13,464 nt of DNA, from contig JBEBJD010000267.1 in the NCBI GenBank assembly GCA_040080075.1, forward strand, positions 1-13,464, read 5' to 3'. The notes under the pieces are model-generated. The model ran no database searches and had not been told where the DNA came from. It was given only the letters and a program-made list of their open reading frames with translations. Source of the stretch: JANNFX01 sp040080075. GTDB lineage: Bacteria; Pseudomonadota; Alphaproteobacteria; Rhizobiales; Hyphomicrobiaceae. Shown piece by piece: positions 1 to 7,242 of the stretch. A program made the position numbers and the translations under genes. Position 1 is the first letter of the stretch, and each line of letters begins with the position of its first letter.

Positions 1-354
1 TTTCAAGCCCTTCGGGAGCAGTGCCCGATGGATATTCTGGCGCACAAACCACTCAGTGACCTCAATGAAACCACCCAACTCAATGTTCGCCGGGTCATTG
101 CTAGCTGGCAGGATTGCAGGCGCCGGTTTGGGCAAACGGGTCCTTTCTTGTTTTCGGACTTTAGCGCGGCCGATGCCATGTATGCTCCCGTGGCTTCGCG
201 CTTCAGGACTTATATTCCGGATCTGGTCCGCTACGGAGACGACGGCACGGCCAAGGCCTATATCGAGGCCATCTTCGCCACCCCCGAACTCGCCCAATGG
301 ATTGCGGCCGCGCGTCACGAGCAGTCAACAGGCGCCGCAGCCTCAACCGGTTAA
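1..354 (+). CDS. Glutathione S-transferase family protein, C-terminal part (5' end outside window)
   Basis: The reading frame is open from the first base and ends in TAA at 352-354, giving 117 visible residues. The visible part is the all-helical C-terminal domain of a GST. It starts with a segment like ALREQCPMDI, typical of the junction between the two GST domains, and contains FSAADAMYAPV. The S-x-x-D in this stretch is the N-capping box that nucleates folding in GSTs. The thioredoxin-like N-terminal domain that binds glutathione lies outside the window, so no catalytic residue can be checked. An internal ATG at 28 is not the start, because homologous sequence continues upstream of it. The gene is on the opposite strand from the pilus operon and is probably a neighbour rather than part of the system. 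Family assignment is good; substrate is unknown. Confidence 0.85.
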   Translation, partial: FQALREQCPMDILAHKPLSDLNETTQLNVRRVIASWQDCRRRFGQTGPFLFSDFSAADAMYAPVASRFRTYIPDLVRYGDDGTAKAYIEAIFATPELAQWIAAARHEQSTGAAASTG

Positions 355-365
355 AGCTTTGTTGA
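351..365. promoter_or_regulatory. CtrA-like box TTAA-N7-TTGA upstream of the TPR lipoprotein gene
   Basis: TTAA (351-354), seven bases, then TTGA (362-365): 7 of 8 positions match the TTAA-N7-TTAA site known for the cell-cycle regulator CtrA of alphaproteobacteria. It lies about 70 bp before the tadD-like start and overlaps the stop codon of the GST gene. Binding is inferred. A single site of this quality could occur by chance. Confidence 0.25.
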
Positions 366-434
366 GGGCTGTCCCACACTCTGTCCCAAAGGTGCGCGTG
401 ATTCGCGCGTTTGTTGGCGAAGCGGGAGAGCGGT

Positions 435-1535
435 ATGTCGAAGTGCAATCTGCGTCAGGGCAGCGGGGCTCGCGGTCCCCGTGCACGCTTAGCGCTGGTG
501 GCGATGGCCAGTCTGTCGCTTGGAGCCTGCGCTGGCGTGGGCGATATGACCCCTGGTTTTCTGGCGAGTGCCGAACCGGCACCAGCGTCCGATAGGGCAG
601 GCGCCCCTCCGGCAGATGCCGCCGCCGGATCTGCCAACGAATTGCAGAAGGCGACCGAATATTGGGGCAAGGCTTACGCACAAAAACCGCAAGATCTCGA
701 AGCGGCACTGGCCTATGCCAAGAACTTGAAAGCTATGGGGCAGAAAACGCAAGCTGTGGCCGTGCTTCAGCAAGCTTCCGTGTATCATGGGGCCAATAAA
801 AAACTGGCTTCCGAATATGGCCGCTTGGCTCTTGAACTCGATCAGGTCTCGGTGGCTCAGCAACTGCTGGCTCTGGCGGACGATCCCGTCGATCCCGACT
901 GGCGTGTGATCTCGGCTCGTGGCACGGCGCTCGCCAAGCAAGGCAAGTATCAGGACGCCATACCATTTTATGAGCGCGCAATGACGCTGGCGCCCGGCAA
1001 GCCCTCGATCATGAACAATCTGGCTCTGGCTTTCACCATGAACGGCGAAGCGGCCAAGGCTGAAGACCTCCTGCGCAGCGCTGGGCAATCGAACCCCGGT
1101 AACGCCAAGGTCAATCAGAACCTGGCTCTGGTGCTCGGCCTGCAGGGCAAGTACGACGAGGCGACGAAGGTGGCGTCTCAGCAATTGCCAGCGGGCACGG
1201 CCGCGTCAAACACGGCGCTGGTGCGCCAGATGGTCAAGCTCGAACCCAAAGTCATGCCGCAGGGTGTGATCGCCATGCCGCCGCCCGTCCAGGTGGCTGG
1301 CTCGGCGGCTAATCCGGTTATTCCGGGATTAAAGCCAGCAGTAACCAGCGAGGCTTCGGCCACTAATGGGGCCTCATCATGGGCTACAAAGGTGGCTGCC
1401 GCACCCACCGCAGTGACGCCAGCCGTGGTGCCGGCGACGGTCAAAACGCCAGCCGCACCGTCAGCGCCGTCTACGGCCGCATCTAACGATGCCACCAACG
1501 GCGGGGATGCGATGTTAAGGCCGTCGGCACCCTGA
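435..1535 (+). CDS. tadD: TPR lipoprotein, probable TadD of the Flp pilus system
   Basis: The product has 366 residues. The ATG at 435 is chosen because GGGAG sits just upstream (424-428) and it puts a basic stretch before a hydrophobic segment (residues 19-30) and a lipobox, LGAC, with the lipidated cysteine at C32. An in-frame TTG at 411 is less suitable. Residues about 70-250 form a series of tetratricopeptide repeats, for example around 73-106, 155-188 and 189-222, with typical A-Y-x-x-G-x-x-x-x-A spacing. Residues about 275-366 are a low-complexity tail rich in Ala, Pro, Thr and Val, probably unstructured. In other Tad systems TadD is a TPR lipoprotein that helps the secretin reach the outer membrane, and proximity to the locus supports this role here. 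The gene is unusual in facing the operon from the opposite strand. TPR lipoprotein is firm; TadD is inferred. Confidence 0.8.
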   Translation: MSKCNLRQGSGARGPRARLALVAMASLSLGACAGVGDMTPGFLASAEPAPASDRAGAPPADAAAGSANELQKATEYWGKAYAQKPQDLEAALAYAKNLKAMGQKTQAVAVLQQASVYHGANKKLASEYGRLALELDQVSVAQQLLALADDPVDPDWRVISARGTALAKQGKYQDAIPFYERAMTLAPGKPSIMNNLALAFTMNGEAAKAEDLLRSAGQSNPGNAKVNQNLALVLGLQGKYDEATKVASQQLPAGTAASNTALVRQMVKLEPKVMPQGVIAMPPPVQVAGSAANPVIPGLKPAVTSEASATNGASSWATKVAAAPTAVTPAVVPATVKTPAAPSAPSTAASNDATNGGDAMLRPSAP

Positions 1536-1544
1536 TCGGGGGCT

Positions 1545-1580
1545 AAGCAAAGCGCTAAGGTTTGGCGCAAAGGTTTGCTT
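1545..1580. terminator. Hairpin between convergent genes, possible terminator
   Basis: AAGCAAA (1545-1551) plus GCGC (1552-1555) can pair with GCGC (1565-1568) and TTTGCTT (1574-1580), leaving a 5-base bulge. It begins 10 bases after the stop codon of the TPR gene, where a terminator would be expected for two genes that converge. There is only a short T run at the end, so strength is uncertain. Confidence 0.4.
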
Positions 1581-1667
1581 TCAAGCCGGGCGCACGAGCG
1601 GGCGGGACCGGCATTGGCCATCGCTCCTCGATCTGGCGCCACCAATTGACTTGACAGACAGCGCGGC

Positions 1668-2156
1668 TCAACCTTTTTCCAGTAGCAAAGACAATCCAAT
1701 CAGCGTGCTGCTGTTGAAGTGAACTTCAACCAGCTGACGGTTGTCACGCACGATGATCTCCATCGTTGCATTGAGATCGGTGCCCAGGACATTGATACGG
1801 AAGCCGTTTGGGGTGATGTCACCGGTCAATTCTCCGGCCTTATCGTAGATCAATTCGCTCCACGTGCCGGTAAGCTTGCCGGCATTGTGGGTAAGGGCGC
1901 CTTTGATCTCAACCTTGGCGCCCGCCGAAGCGCAGCGGATATTCTGCTCGAGCTTGTCGCCATCGCCAACGACGAAATATGTGGCGCGGCATGTGATGTT
2001 TTCCGTCTTACCCTCGGCAAAACCCAGGCGCCCCTGTCCGGTCCACCGGCCACTCAGGGCGGAAAACGGCCCTTCGGCATGGGCGGCGGTGGCAAATAGG
2101 ATGGCCAGCAGGGCGATGAGCGCATGGGCGGCAACGCCCGGCTTGGACCAGTGCAT
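1668..2156 (-). CDS. Secreted protein of unknown function
   Basis: The product has 162 residues. The ATG at 2156 is preferred because a GGGGAA ribosome-binding site lies about 7 bases upstream and the protein then begins with a clean signal peptide: short basic start, hydrophobic core (about residues 11-24) and an AHA cleavage site after residue 27. The frame stays open to 2216, but that extension would bury the signal. The mature part starts with a SGRWTGQGRL stretch and looks like a single small beta-rich domain. It has two cysteines (C56, C75) that could form a disulfide in the periplasm. I recognise the general pattern of a conserved exported hypothetical protein of Hyphomicrobiales but cannot name a function. 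It is transcribed in the same direction as tadC, 237 bp further on, and is probably a separate unit. Confidence 0.75.
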   Translation of the reverse strand: MHWSKPGVAAHALIALLAILFATAAHAEGPFSALSGRWTGQGRLGFAEGKTENITCRATYFVVGDGDKLEQNIRCASAGAKVEIKGALTHNAGKLTGTWSELIYDKAGELTGDITPNGFRINVLGTDLNATMEIIVRDNRQLVEVHFNSSTLIGLSLLLEKG

Positions 2157-2224
2157 TCGAACATTCCCCCCAAATTTTTTACGGCCACTAGTGCAGCCAC
2201 GGCCGCACGCTAGCAAATTAGCCG

Positions 2225-2247
2225 GGGATTCGGGATGCAGGGATGCA
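2225..2247. repeat. 8-bp tandem repeat GGGATGCA
   Basis: GGGATGCA occurs twice back to back (2232-2239 and 2240-2247), preceded directly by a degenerate copy GGGATTC (2225-2231). Confidence 0.6.
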
Positions 2248-2292
2248 CCGCTGCCACGGTGATCGGGACAGAATTAAGTGCGATCTGACATC

Positions 2293-2329
2293 GCACCCCA
2301 GCATGGGCACCCCAGTACGGGCACCCCAG
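2293..2329. repeat. 14-bp tandem repeat, about 2.6 copies
   Basis: GCACCCCAG recurs at 2293-2301, 2307-2315 and 2321-2329 with a strict 14-base period. The intervening bases are CATGG and TACGG. It lies just past the end of the tad operon. Confidence 0.8.
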
Positions 2330-2337
2330 AATTGCCA

Positions 2338-2363
2338 CGCCGCACGGGATTTGCCGTGCGGCG
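2338..2363 (-). terminator. Stem-loop at the end of the tad operon
   Basis: A perfect 10-bp inverted repeat (CGCCGCACGG at 2338-2347, CCGTGCGGCG at 2354-2363) with a 6-base loop sits 31 bp beyond the tadC stop codon. Position and stability suit a transcription end for the minus-strand operon. The T run expected after an intrinsic terminator is poor, so it could instead stabilise the 3' end of the mRNA. Confidence 0.55.
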
Positions 2364-2393
2364 GGTGGTATTGCGGGGGCTAAATGGCGCCGT

Positions 2394-3380
2394 TCAGCTG
2401 TACTTCCAGAAGGTAATGGCGGCCGGTCCCAGAATGACGAGGAACAGGACGGGAAGGAAGAACACGATCATCGGAACCGTTAGTTTTGGGGGCAGTGACG
2501 CCGCCTTCTTTTCAGCTTCCGACATGCGGATTTCGCGGTTTTCCTTAGCCATGACGCGCAGCGCCTGGCTGACGGGCGTACCGTAGCGCTCGGCCTGGAT
2601 GAGAGCGGTGACGACCGCCTTGACGCCCGGCAAGCCCGTGCGCTTGCCCAAATTTTCATAGGCCATACGCCGTTCCGGCAGGTAGGAGAGTTCCGCCGTC
2701 GTCAGCGACAGCTCTTCGCCCATTTCGATTGACTGCGAGGTGATTTCCTTGGCGACCTTGCCAAACGCCGCTTCGATCGACATGCCCGACTGCACGCAGA
2801 TCAGCAGCATGTCGAGGCTATCAGGGAAGGCTTGCTTGACCGCAAGCTGGCGCTTGGAGATCAAGTTCTGCACAAACACGTTGGGCAAGTAATAGCCCAG
2901 GAACCCGCAGCCCAGGGCCATCAGGACCTTGATGGCAGGCGGATGGGTCATTTCGGACATCAGGAAGAAATACCCAAGCCCCATGAGAAACGCGAGCGGA
3001 GGAACCGCCACGCGGCAGAACATGTAGGTAACGACGGGCGCTTGACCGCTCAGTCCGGCCATTTTGAGACGTGATCGCAGCTCTTCGCTGTCGAACTGCT
3101 TTTTCAAGTCGAGCTTGTCGACGACCTGGTTCATATAGCCTTTGGGAGACTGGCGCAGCTTTGCGGCGGCCGGGCCGTTGCGATCCTTGGCAGCCATTTC
3201 AGAAAGCCGGGTGGCGCGCATCTTATCGCGCTCGACCGCCATCACCTTCATGCGCTGGTTGACCCGATCGCGCTGGAGCATCGGCATTGCAAGCGACAGA
3301 ACGGTCGCAAACGCTGCAATAGCCGCGAACACTGTTGCCAGAAATTGCGGATCGGACAATGTCTCGAATAAGTCTTGCAT
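2394..3380 (-). CDS. tadC: TadC, inner-membrane platform protein of the Flp pilus
   Basis: The product has 328 residues, the usual length for TadC. It belongs to the GspF/T2SSF family that forms the inner-membrane platform on which pilin subunits are assembled. Visible features are an N-terminal membrane helix (about residues 13-34), a cytoplasmic basic linker, two membrane helices around 118-141 and 148-170, and a long cytoplasmic four-helix T2SSF domain (about 185-290) with PDSLDMLLICVQSGMS near its start. A last membrane helix lies at about 302-324. It follows tadB after 65 bp and ends the operon. The ribosome-binding site is weak (AAGG about 11 bases upstream of the ATG). TadB and TadC are paralogues that are thought to act as a pair. 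Assignment as TadC rather than TadB rests on gene order and sequence type. Confidence 0.95.
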   Translation of the reverse strand: MQDLFETLSDPQFLATVFAAIAAFATVLSLAMPMLQRDRVNQRMKVMAVERDKMRATRLSEMAAKDRNGPAAAKLRQSPKGYMNQVVDKLDLKKQFDSEELRSRLKMAGLSGQAPVVTYMFCRVAVPPLAFLMGLGYFFLMSEMTHPPAIKVLMALGCGFLGYYLPNVFVQNLISKRQLAVKQAFPDSLDMLLICVQSGMSIEAAFGKVAKEITSQSIEMGEELSLTTAELSYLPERRMAYENLGKRTGLPGVKAVVTALIQAERYGTPVSQALRVMAKENREIRMSEAEKKAASLPPKLTVPMIVFFLPVLFLVILGPAAITFWKYS

Positions 3381-3411
3381 GACTTTTGAGCCTTGGTGAC
3401 GTCTGACTTAT

Positions 3412-3426
3412 GGGTGGTGTCCACCC
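3412..3426 (-). other. Short hairpin in the tadB-tadC gap
   Basis: GGGTGG (3412-3417) and CCACCC (3421-3426) form a perfect 6-bp stem with a 3-base loop. It sits in the only sizeable gap among the genes from cpaB to tadC and could slow transcription or protect the upstream message. No T run follows, so it is unlikely to be a full terminator. Confidence 0.4.
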
Positions 3427-3445
3427 GTCTGATTTGGGCTGCAGT

Positions 3446-4450
3446 TCAGAACTTGAAATTGATCATCTTGCGCATCACCATCACGCCGATCCCCATCCAG
3501 CAGAGGCCGAGCATGATGAAAATATTGCCCGTGCGCGTTTCAAATAGCGGGGCGATGTAGCTTGGCGACGAAAGCCAGATCATGAACGTCACGCCCGGCG
3601 GCAGCGAGGCCAGCACCATGGCCGACGACTTGGCTTCACCGGCCAGTGCTTGGACCTTCATCGCCATGCGGAACCGGTCGCGGATGACGCCCGAGAGATT
3701 ACCCAGTGCTTCCGACAAGTTGCCACCGGCCTGCTGCTGAATGGCAATCACAATGGCCAGAAACTTGACTTCGGGGATCGGCATGCGCTGAACCAGCCGT
3801 TCCAGCGCTTCGCCCATCGAAACGCCGACGCGCTGTTGCTCGACCACTTCGCGGAATTCACTGCAAATGGGTTCAGGGCTTTCGCGCGCGATGATCTGCA
3901 GGCACTCGTTGAGCGGCAAACCGGATTTGACACCGCGCACGATGACGTCGATCGCGTTGGCCAGCTCGTGCACGAATTTCTTCTGACGCTTGGTAATCTT
4001 TTTCGAAAGCACGAAACGCGGCAGGCCGAACGTACCAATGAACAAGGCGGAAATGGCTGCAACCGGCATGACCGGAGAGTTGGGCATCATGAAATACACG
4101 CCCACGGTGCAAACCACGCCGCAAATGGCGCTGGCAATCCAGAACGAGCGCGGTTCCACATCGAGGCCGGCGCGCTCAAGGCGCGTGCGCAGTGTGACAC
4201 GCTCTTTTGACTTTGCACGCGCTTCAATGTTTTTTAGAGAATCGGAAACTTGTTTTTTTCGATTGGCTGCAACATCGACCGTAGAGCGCACACTTGCCTT
4301 TTTGGTCCGCGATTCTGTAACGCTCGCCATGCGCTTGTCTGCCTGGCGGCCGCCGGACATGAAGGGATAGGCGAATGCAAAGACCAGCGCCGCAATAGCG
4401 CCGCCGGCCAGCAATGGGATCAGGATGGAGTCTAGATTGCTCAAGTCCAT
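3446..4450 (-). CDS. tadB: TadB, inner-membrane platform protein of the Flp pilus
   Basis: The product has 334 residues and is a GspF/T2SSF-family protein that pairs with TadC in the inner membrane and contacts the CpaF ATPase. An N-terminal membrane helix (about residues 8-31) is followed by a basic, Lys/Arg-rich cytoplasmic stretch (about 38-95). Two membrane helices lie at about 104-122 and 126-147. The T2SSF domain (about 160-285) contains LANAIDVIVRGVKSGLPL and the QQQAGGNLSEALGNLS segment typical of TadB. The C-terminal helices are at about 277-295 and 308-327. Its ATG overlaps the cpaF stop by one base (TAATG, shared base 4450), which points to translational coupling of ATPase and platform. 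Confidence 0.96.
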   Translation of the reverse strand: MDLSNLDSILIPLLAGGAIAALVFAFAYPFMSGGRQADKRMASVTESRTKKASVRSTVDVAANRKKQVSDSLKNIEARAKSKERVTLRTRLERAGLDVEPRSFWIASAICGVVCTVGVYFMMPNSPVMPVAAISALFIGTFGLPRFVLSKKITKRQKKFVHELANAIDVIVRGVKSGLPLNECLQIIARESPEPICSEFREVVEQQRVGVSMGEALERLVQRMPIPEVKFLAIVIAIQQQAGGNLSEALGNLSGVIRDRFRMAMKVQALAGEAKSSAMVLASLPPGVTFMIWLSSPSYIAPLFETRTGNIFIMLGLCWMGIGVMVMRKMINFKF

Positions 4451-5925
4451 TAGGTTTCACCCAGTGGGTTGCCGTTTTTGTCGAGAACTTCGGAAGCGGC
4501 CAGTGCTTCTGCCAAGCGCCCGGTTTCCTTGTAGTATTCCGCGCGGTCCCAGAAGCGCGGGCGGGCAATGCCTGTCGAACGGTGACGCCCGATCAGTTTG
4601 CCGTTGGCGTCTTCGCCGGTGATCTCGTAGACGATGAGGTTTTGCAACGTCACCGTGTCGTCTTCCATGCCCAGCACTTCAGTGATGTGCGTGATCTTAC
4701 GTGAGCCGTCACGCAGACGCGATGCCTGTACGATGATGTCAATCGACCCCGTGATCATTTCACGGATGGTCTTCACCGGCAGTGAGTAACCACCCATCAT
4801 GATCATCGACTCGAGACGGCTGATGGCTTCGCGCGGGCTATTGGAGTGGAGCGTGCCCATTGAACCGTCGTGGCCGGTATTCATGGCCTGAAGCAAGTCG
4901 AATGCTTCAGGTCCGCGGACTTCGCCGACGATGATGCGTTCAGGGCGCATACGCAGGCAATTCTTGACCAGATCGCGCATGGTGATCTGCCCCTCGCCTT
5001 CGAGGTTGGGAGGGCGCGTCTCAAGCCGCACGACATGGGGCTGCTGCAACTGAAGTTCGGCCGAGTCCTCGCACGTGATGATGCGCTCATCGTGGTCGAC
5101 GCAACCCGTCAGGCAGTTGAGCAGCGTCGTCTTGCCTGAACCCGTGCCGCCTGAAATCAGGATGTTACAGCGTACCCGTCCAATGATTTCCAGAACGGTC
5201 TTGCCGTGCGGTGAGATCGACCCGAACTTGACGAGGTTGTCGAGCCTCAGGCGGTCCTTCTTGAACTTACGAATGGTCAGTGCGGCGCCGTCGATGGCCA
5301 GCGGCGGGGCGATCACGTTGACACGCGAACCATCGGGAAGGCGCGCGTCGCATATCGGGCTCGATTCATCGACGCGGCGGCCGACCTGGCTAACGATGCG
5401 CTGGCAGATGTTCATGAGCTGCTGATTGTCGGCAAAGCGCACGTTGGTCTTGATCACCTTGCCGTTGACTTCGATAAACGTCGTGCCGGCGCCGTTGACC
5501 ATGATGTCGGCGATGTCGTCGCGTGCCAGGAGCGGTTCCAGCGGGCCATAGCCCAGAACGTCGTTACAGATGTCTTCGAGCAGTTCTTCCTGCTCGGCAA
5601 TCGACATCACAACGTTTTTGACCTGAATGATTTCGCTCACGATGTCGCGAATTTCTTCGCGCGCGGCTGCCGCATCAAGTTTGGCGAGCTGCGTGAGGTC
5701 GATAGTGATCAGTGCGTTGAAGACAGTCGTCTTGACGTCATAATATTCTTCGGAATGGCGGCGCTTTGGTGCCTCGGGCTCGGCGCGCACAGGTGCCGCC
5801 GCTACGGCCGGGGCAGACTTTGCTTCAGTCTGTGCTGGAGGAGGCGCGGATGCTGAAGCAGCTGCCGCTGGCCGCTGCTGCAGCTGGCGGGGTGCTGCCC
5901 CGTCTCCGGAACGCTTGCCGAACAT
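4450..5925 (-). CDS. cpaF: CpaF (TadA), pilus assembly ATPase
   Basis: The product has 491 residues and is a VirB11/PilT-type secretion ATPase that powers Flp pilus assembly from the cytoplasmic face of the inner membrane. Residues about 8-55 are an Ala/Pro/Gln-rich low-complexity leader. The N-terminal domain spans about 60-230. The motor domain has a Walker A box GGTGSGKTT (259-267), an Asp box with CEDSAEL (285-291), a Walker B box IIVGEVRG (331-338, E335) and a His box TGHDGSMGTLHSN (350-362). All key residues are present, so an active ATPase is expected. The start has a good ribosome-binding site, GAGGAG, which overlaps the stop codon of cpaE 12 bp upstream. Translation of cpaE and cpaF is therefore probably linked. 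Confidence 0.97.
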   Translation of the reverse strand: MFGKRSGDGAAPRQLQQRPAAAASASAPPPAQTEAKSAPAVAAAPVRAEPEAPKRRHSEEYYDVKTTVFNALITIDLTQLAKLDAAAAREEIRDIVSEIIQVKNVVMSIAEQEELLEDICNDVLGYGPLEPLLARDDIADIMVNGAGTTFIEVNGKVIKTNVRFADNQQLMNICQRIVSQVGRRVDESSPICDARLPDGSRVNVIAPPLAIDGAALTIRKFKKDRLRLDNLVKFGSISPHGKTVLEIIGRVRCNILISGGTGSGKTTLLNCLTGCVDHDERIITCEDSAELQLQQPHVVRLETRPPNLEGEGQITMRDLVKNCLRMRPERIIVGEVRGPEAFDLLQAMNTGHDGSMGTLHSNSPREAISRLESMIMMGGYSLPVKTIREMITGSIDIIVQASRLRDGSRKITHITEVLGMEDDTVTLQNLIVYEITGEDANGKLIGRHRSTGIARPRFWDRAEYYKETGRLAEALAASEVLDKNGNPLGET

Positions 5926-5937
5926 ATGTCAGTCTCC

Positions 5938-7230
5938 TCAACGTTTGAATTTGAATTTCTCGAGCAGCGGCATGAGCGGCGATTTCTTCTCGACTTTGAT
6001 TTCCTTGCGGTGGGCCAGGGTCATTGCGATCTCGCGGAACGACGCGACCGACTTGGCGTGCGGATTGAGTTCCTGAATCATCTGGCCGTTATTGGAGGCT
6101 TGGCCGAAGGTTTCGCTGTCGAAATCGATGACGGCCAGGGCCGTCAGGCCGATATTCTGCTCGAACTCCTTGACCGTAATTTCAGGCCGCTTGGGAACGT
6201 TCGCCATGTTGATGATGAGATGCGGCAGGGCATCGTTCTTGCGCGAGGTCTTGAGCAGATCAACCACGTTCTTGGCGTTGCGAAGATTGGCGAGGTCGGG
6301 TGCGCACGTCAGCACCACTTCATCGGCCTGAAGCAAGACGCGCTTGACCCATGACGACCAGAAGTGAGGCAGGTCAACGGCGACGTACGGTACGTTCTGG
6401 CGCACAACGTCGATAACCATGTCGCATGCGTCGGCCGAAATATCGTAGTCGCGATCGAGAACCACGGGAGCGGCGAAGATCGACAAGTGCTCCGAGCACT
6501 TGGTCAGCAAGCGGTCGAGCAAGACTTCGTCGAGGCGTTCCGGGCTTGCCAAGGCTTCGGCAATGCCCTGGATCGGGTCCTGATTGAAGTCGAGGCCGGT
6601 GGTGCCAAAGGCGAGGTCAAGATCGGAGATGATGACGTTCGACTGAAGTGCTTCCGACAGGACCCACGCTGCGTTGTGGCAGATGGTCGAGGATCCGACG
6701 CCGCCCTTGGCGCCAATGAAGGCGTAGACGTGGCCTACAGGATCGGTGGCCGGGTCGTTGTAAAGGTTGGAGATGCTCTCCATGATATTCACGGGCGTCA
6801 GCGGCGAGACGATGTATTCGCTGACGCCGCGCTTCAACAGCTCGCGATAGAGCAGCACGTCGTTGACGTGCCCAATGATGATGACCTTGGTGCCTGGGTC
6901 GCACGTTTCGGCAAGCTTATCGAGTTCGGCGATCATCTGGCCGCGCGGCAAGCTGCTTTCGACAATGATCAGGTTTGGCGTCGGGCTTTCCTGATAGTGC
7001 GCCACAGCGGCGTGGGCGCCGCCCATGTGCACACTGACGTGAGCCTTGCTCAAGCGGCGGTCCTCCGCCGCTGCTTGAACGGCGTTGGCCGCATTTGTGC
7101 CCTCGCAGAAGGCCTGGATTGAAATGCGCGGAATGGGCCGGGCATTGACGGCTTCATCACGGGCGCTTTCGTCGCTGCCATAGTCGGCGAACTGGTCAGC
7201 TAATAGCGCGGTAGCAGGACTTTTGGTCAT
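5938..7230 (-). CDS. cpaE: CpaE (TadZ), pilus localisation ParA/MinD-like protein
   Basis: The product has 430 residues. The N-terminal half (about 35-160) resembles a response-regulator receiver fold without a clear phosphorylation site. The C-terminal half is a ParA/MinD-type P-loop domain. Its Walker A region reads KGGVGSST (175-182): the signature lysine K175 is kept, but the second, normally invariant lysine is Ser180. This atypical form is known in TadZ/CpaE proteins, which place the pilus machine at a cell pole or focus. A DLDLAFG stretch (203-209) follows as the Walker A' region. The C-terminus is basic (KKSPLMPLLEKFKFKR), perhaps for membrane or partner contact. It starts 12 bp after the cpaD stop. 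Confidence 0.95.
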   Translation of the reverse strand: MTKSPATALLADQFADYGSDESARDEAVNARPIPRISIQAFCEGTNAANAVQAAAEDRRLSKAHVSVHMGGAHAAVAHYQESPTPNLIIVESSLPRGQMIAELDKLAETCDPGTKVIIIGHVNDVLLYRELLKRGVSEYIVSPLTPVNIMESISNLYNDPATDPVGHVYAFIGAKGGVGSSTICHNAAWVLSEALQSNVIISDLDLAFGTTGLDFNQDPIQGIAEALASPERLDEVLLDRLLTKCSEHLSIFAAPVVLDRDYDISADACDMVIDVVRQNVPYVAVDLPHFWSSWVKRVLLQADEVVLTCAPDLANLRNAKNVVDLLKTSRKNDALPHLIINMANVPKRPEITVKEFEQNIGLTALAVIDFDSETFGQASNNGQMIQELNPHAKSVASFREIAMTLAHRKEIKVEKKSPLMPLLEKFKFKR

Positions 7231-7242
7231 GAAACGAAGACC

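Larger units (their letters stand above)
2157..2393. other. Intergenic gap with short repeats and a hairpin
   Basis: This 237-bp gap lies between tadC and the secreted-protein gene. It holds an 8-bp tandem repeat, a 14-bp tandem repeat and a 10-bp perfect stem-loop, each listed separately. An imperfect dyad of CGGCC and GGCCG arms lies at about 2182-2205. It must also contain the promoter of the secreted-protein gene, but I see no convincing -35/-10 pair. Confidence 0.5.

Noticed and set aside
489..1184. 231-codon open frame on the minus strand opposite the TPR gene
   Set aside because: The plus-strand protein has a lipobox and TPR repeats; the antisense frame shows no domain and no ribosome-binding site was seen.
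2293..2329. CRISPR-like array from the 14-bp repeat
   Set aside because: The unit and spacers are far too short, there are fewer than three full copies and no cas genes are nearby.
6364..7122. 252-codon open frame on the plus strand opposite cpaE
   Set aside because: It lies fully inside cpaE, whose protein family is certain. Its translation has no recognisable domain, and long antisense frames are common in GC-rich coding DNA.
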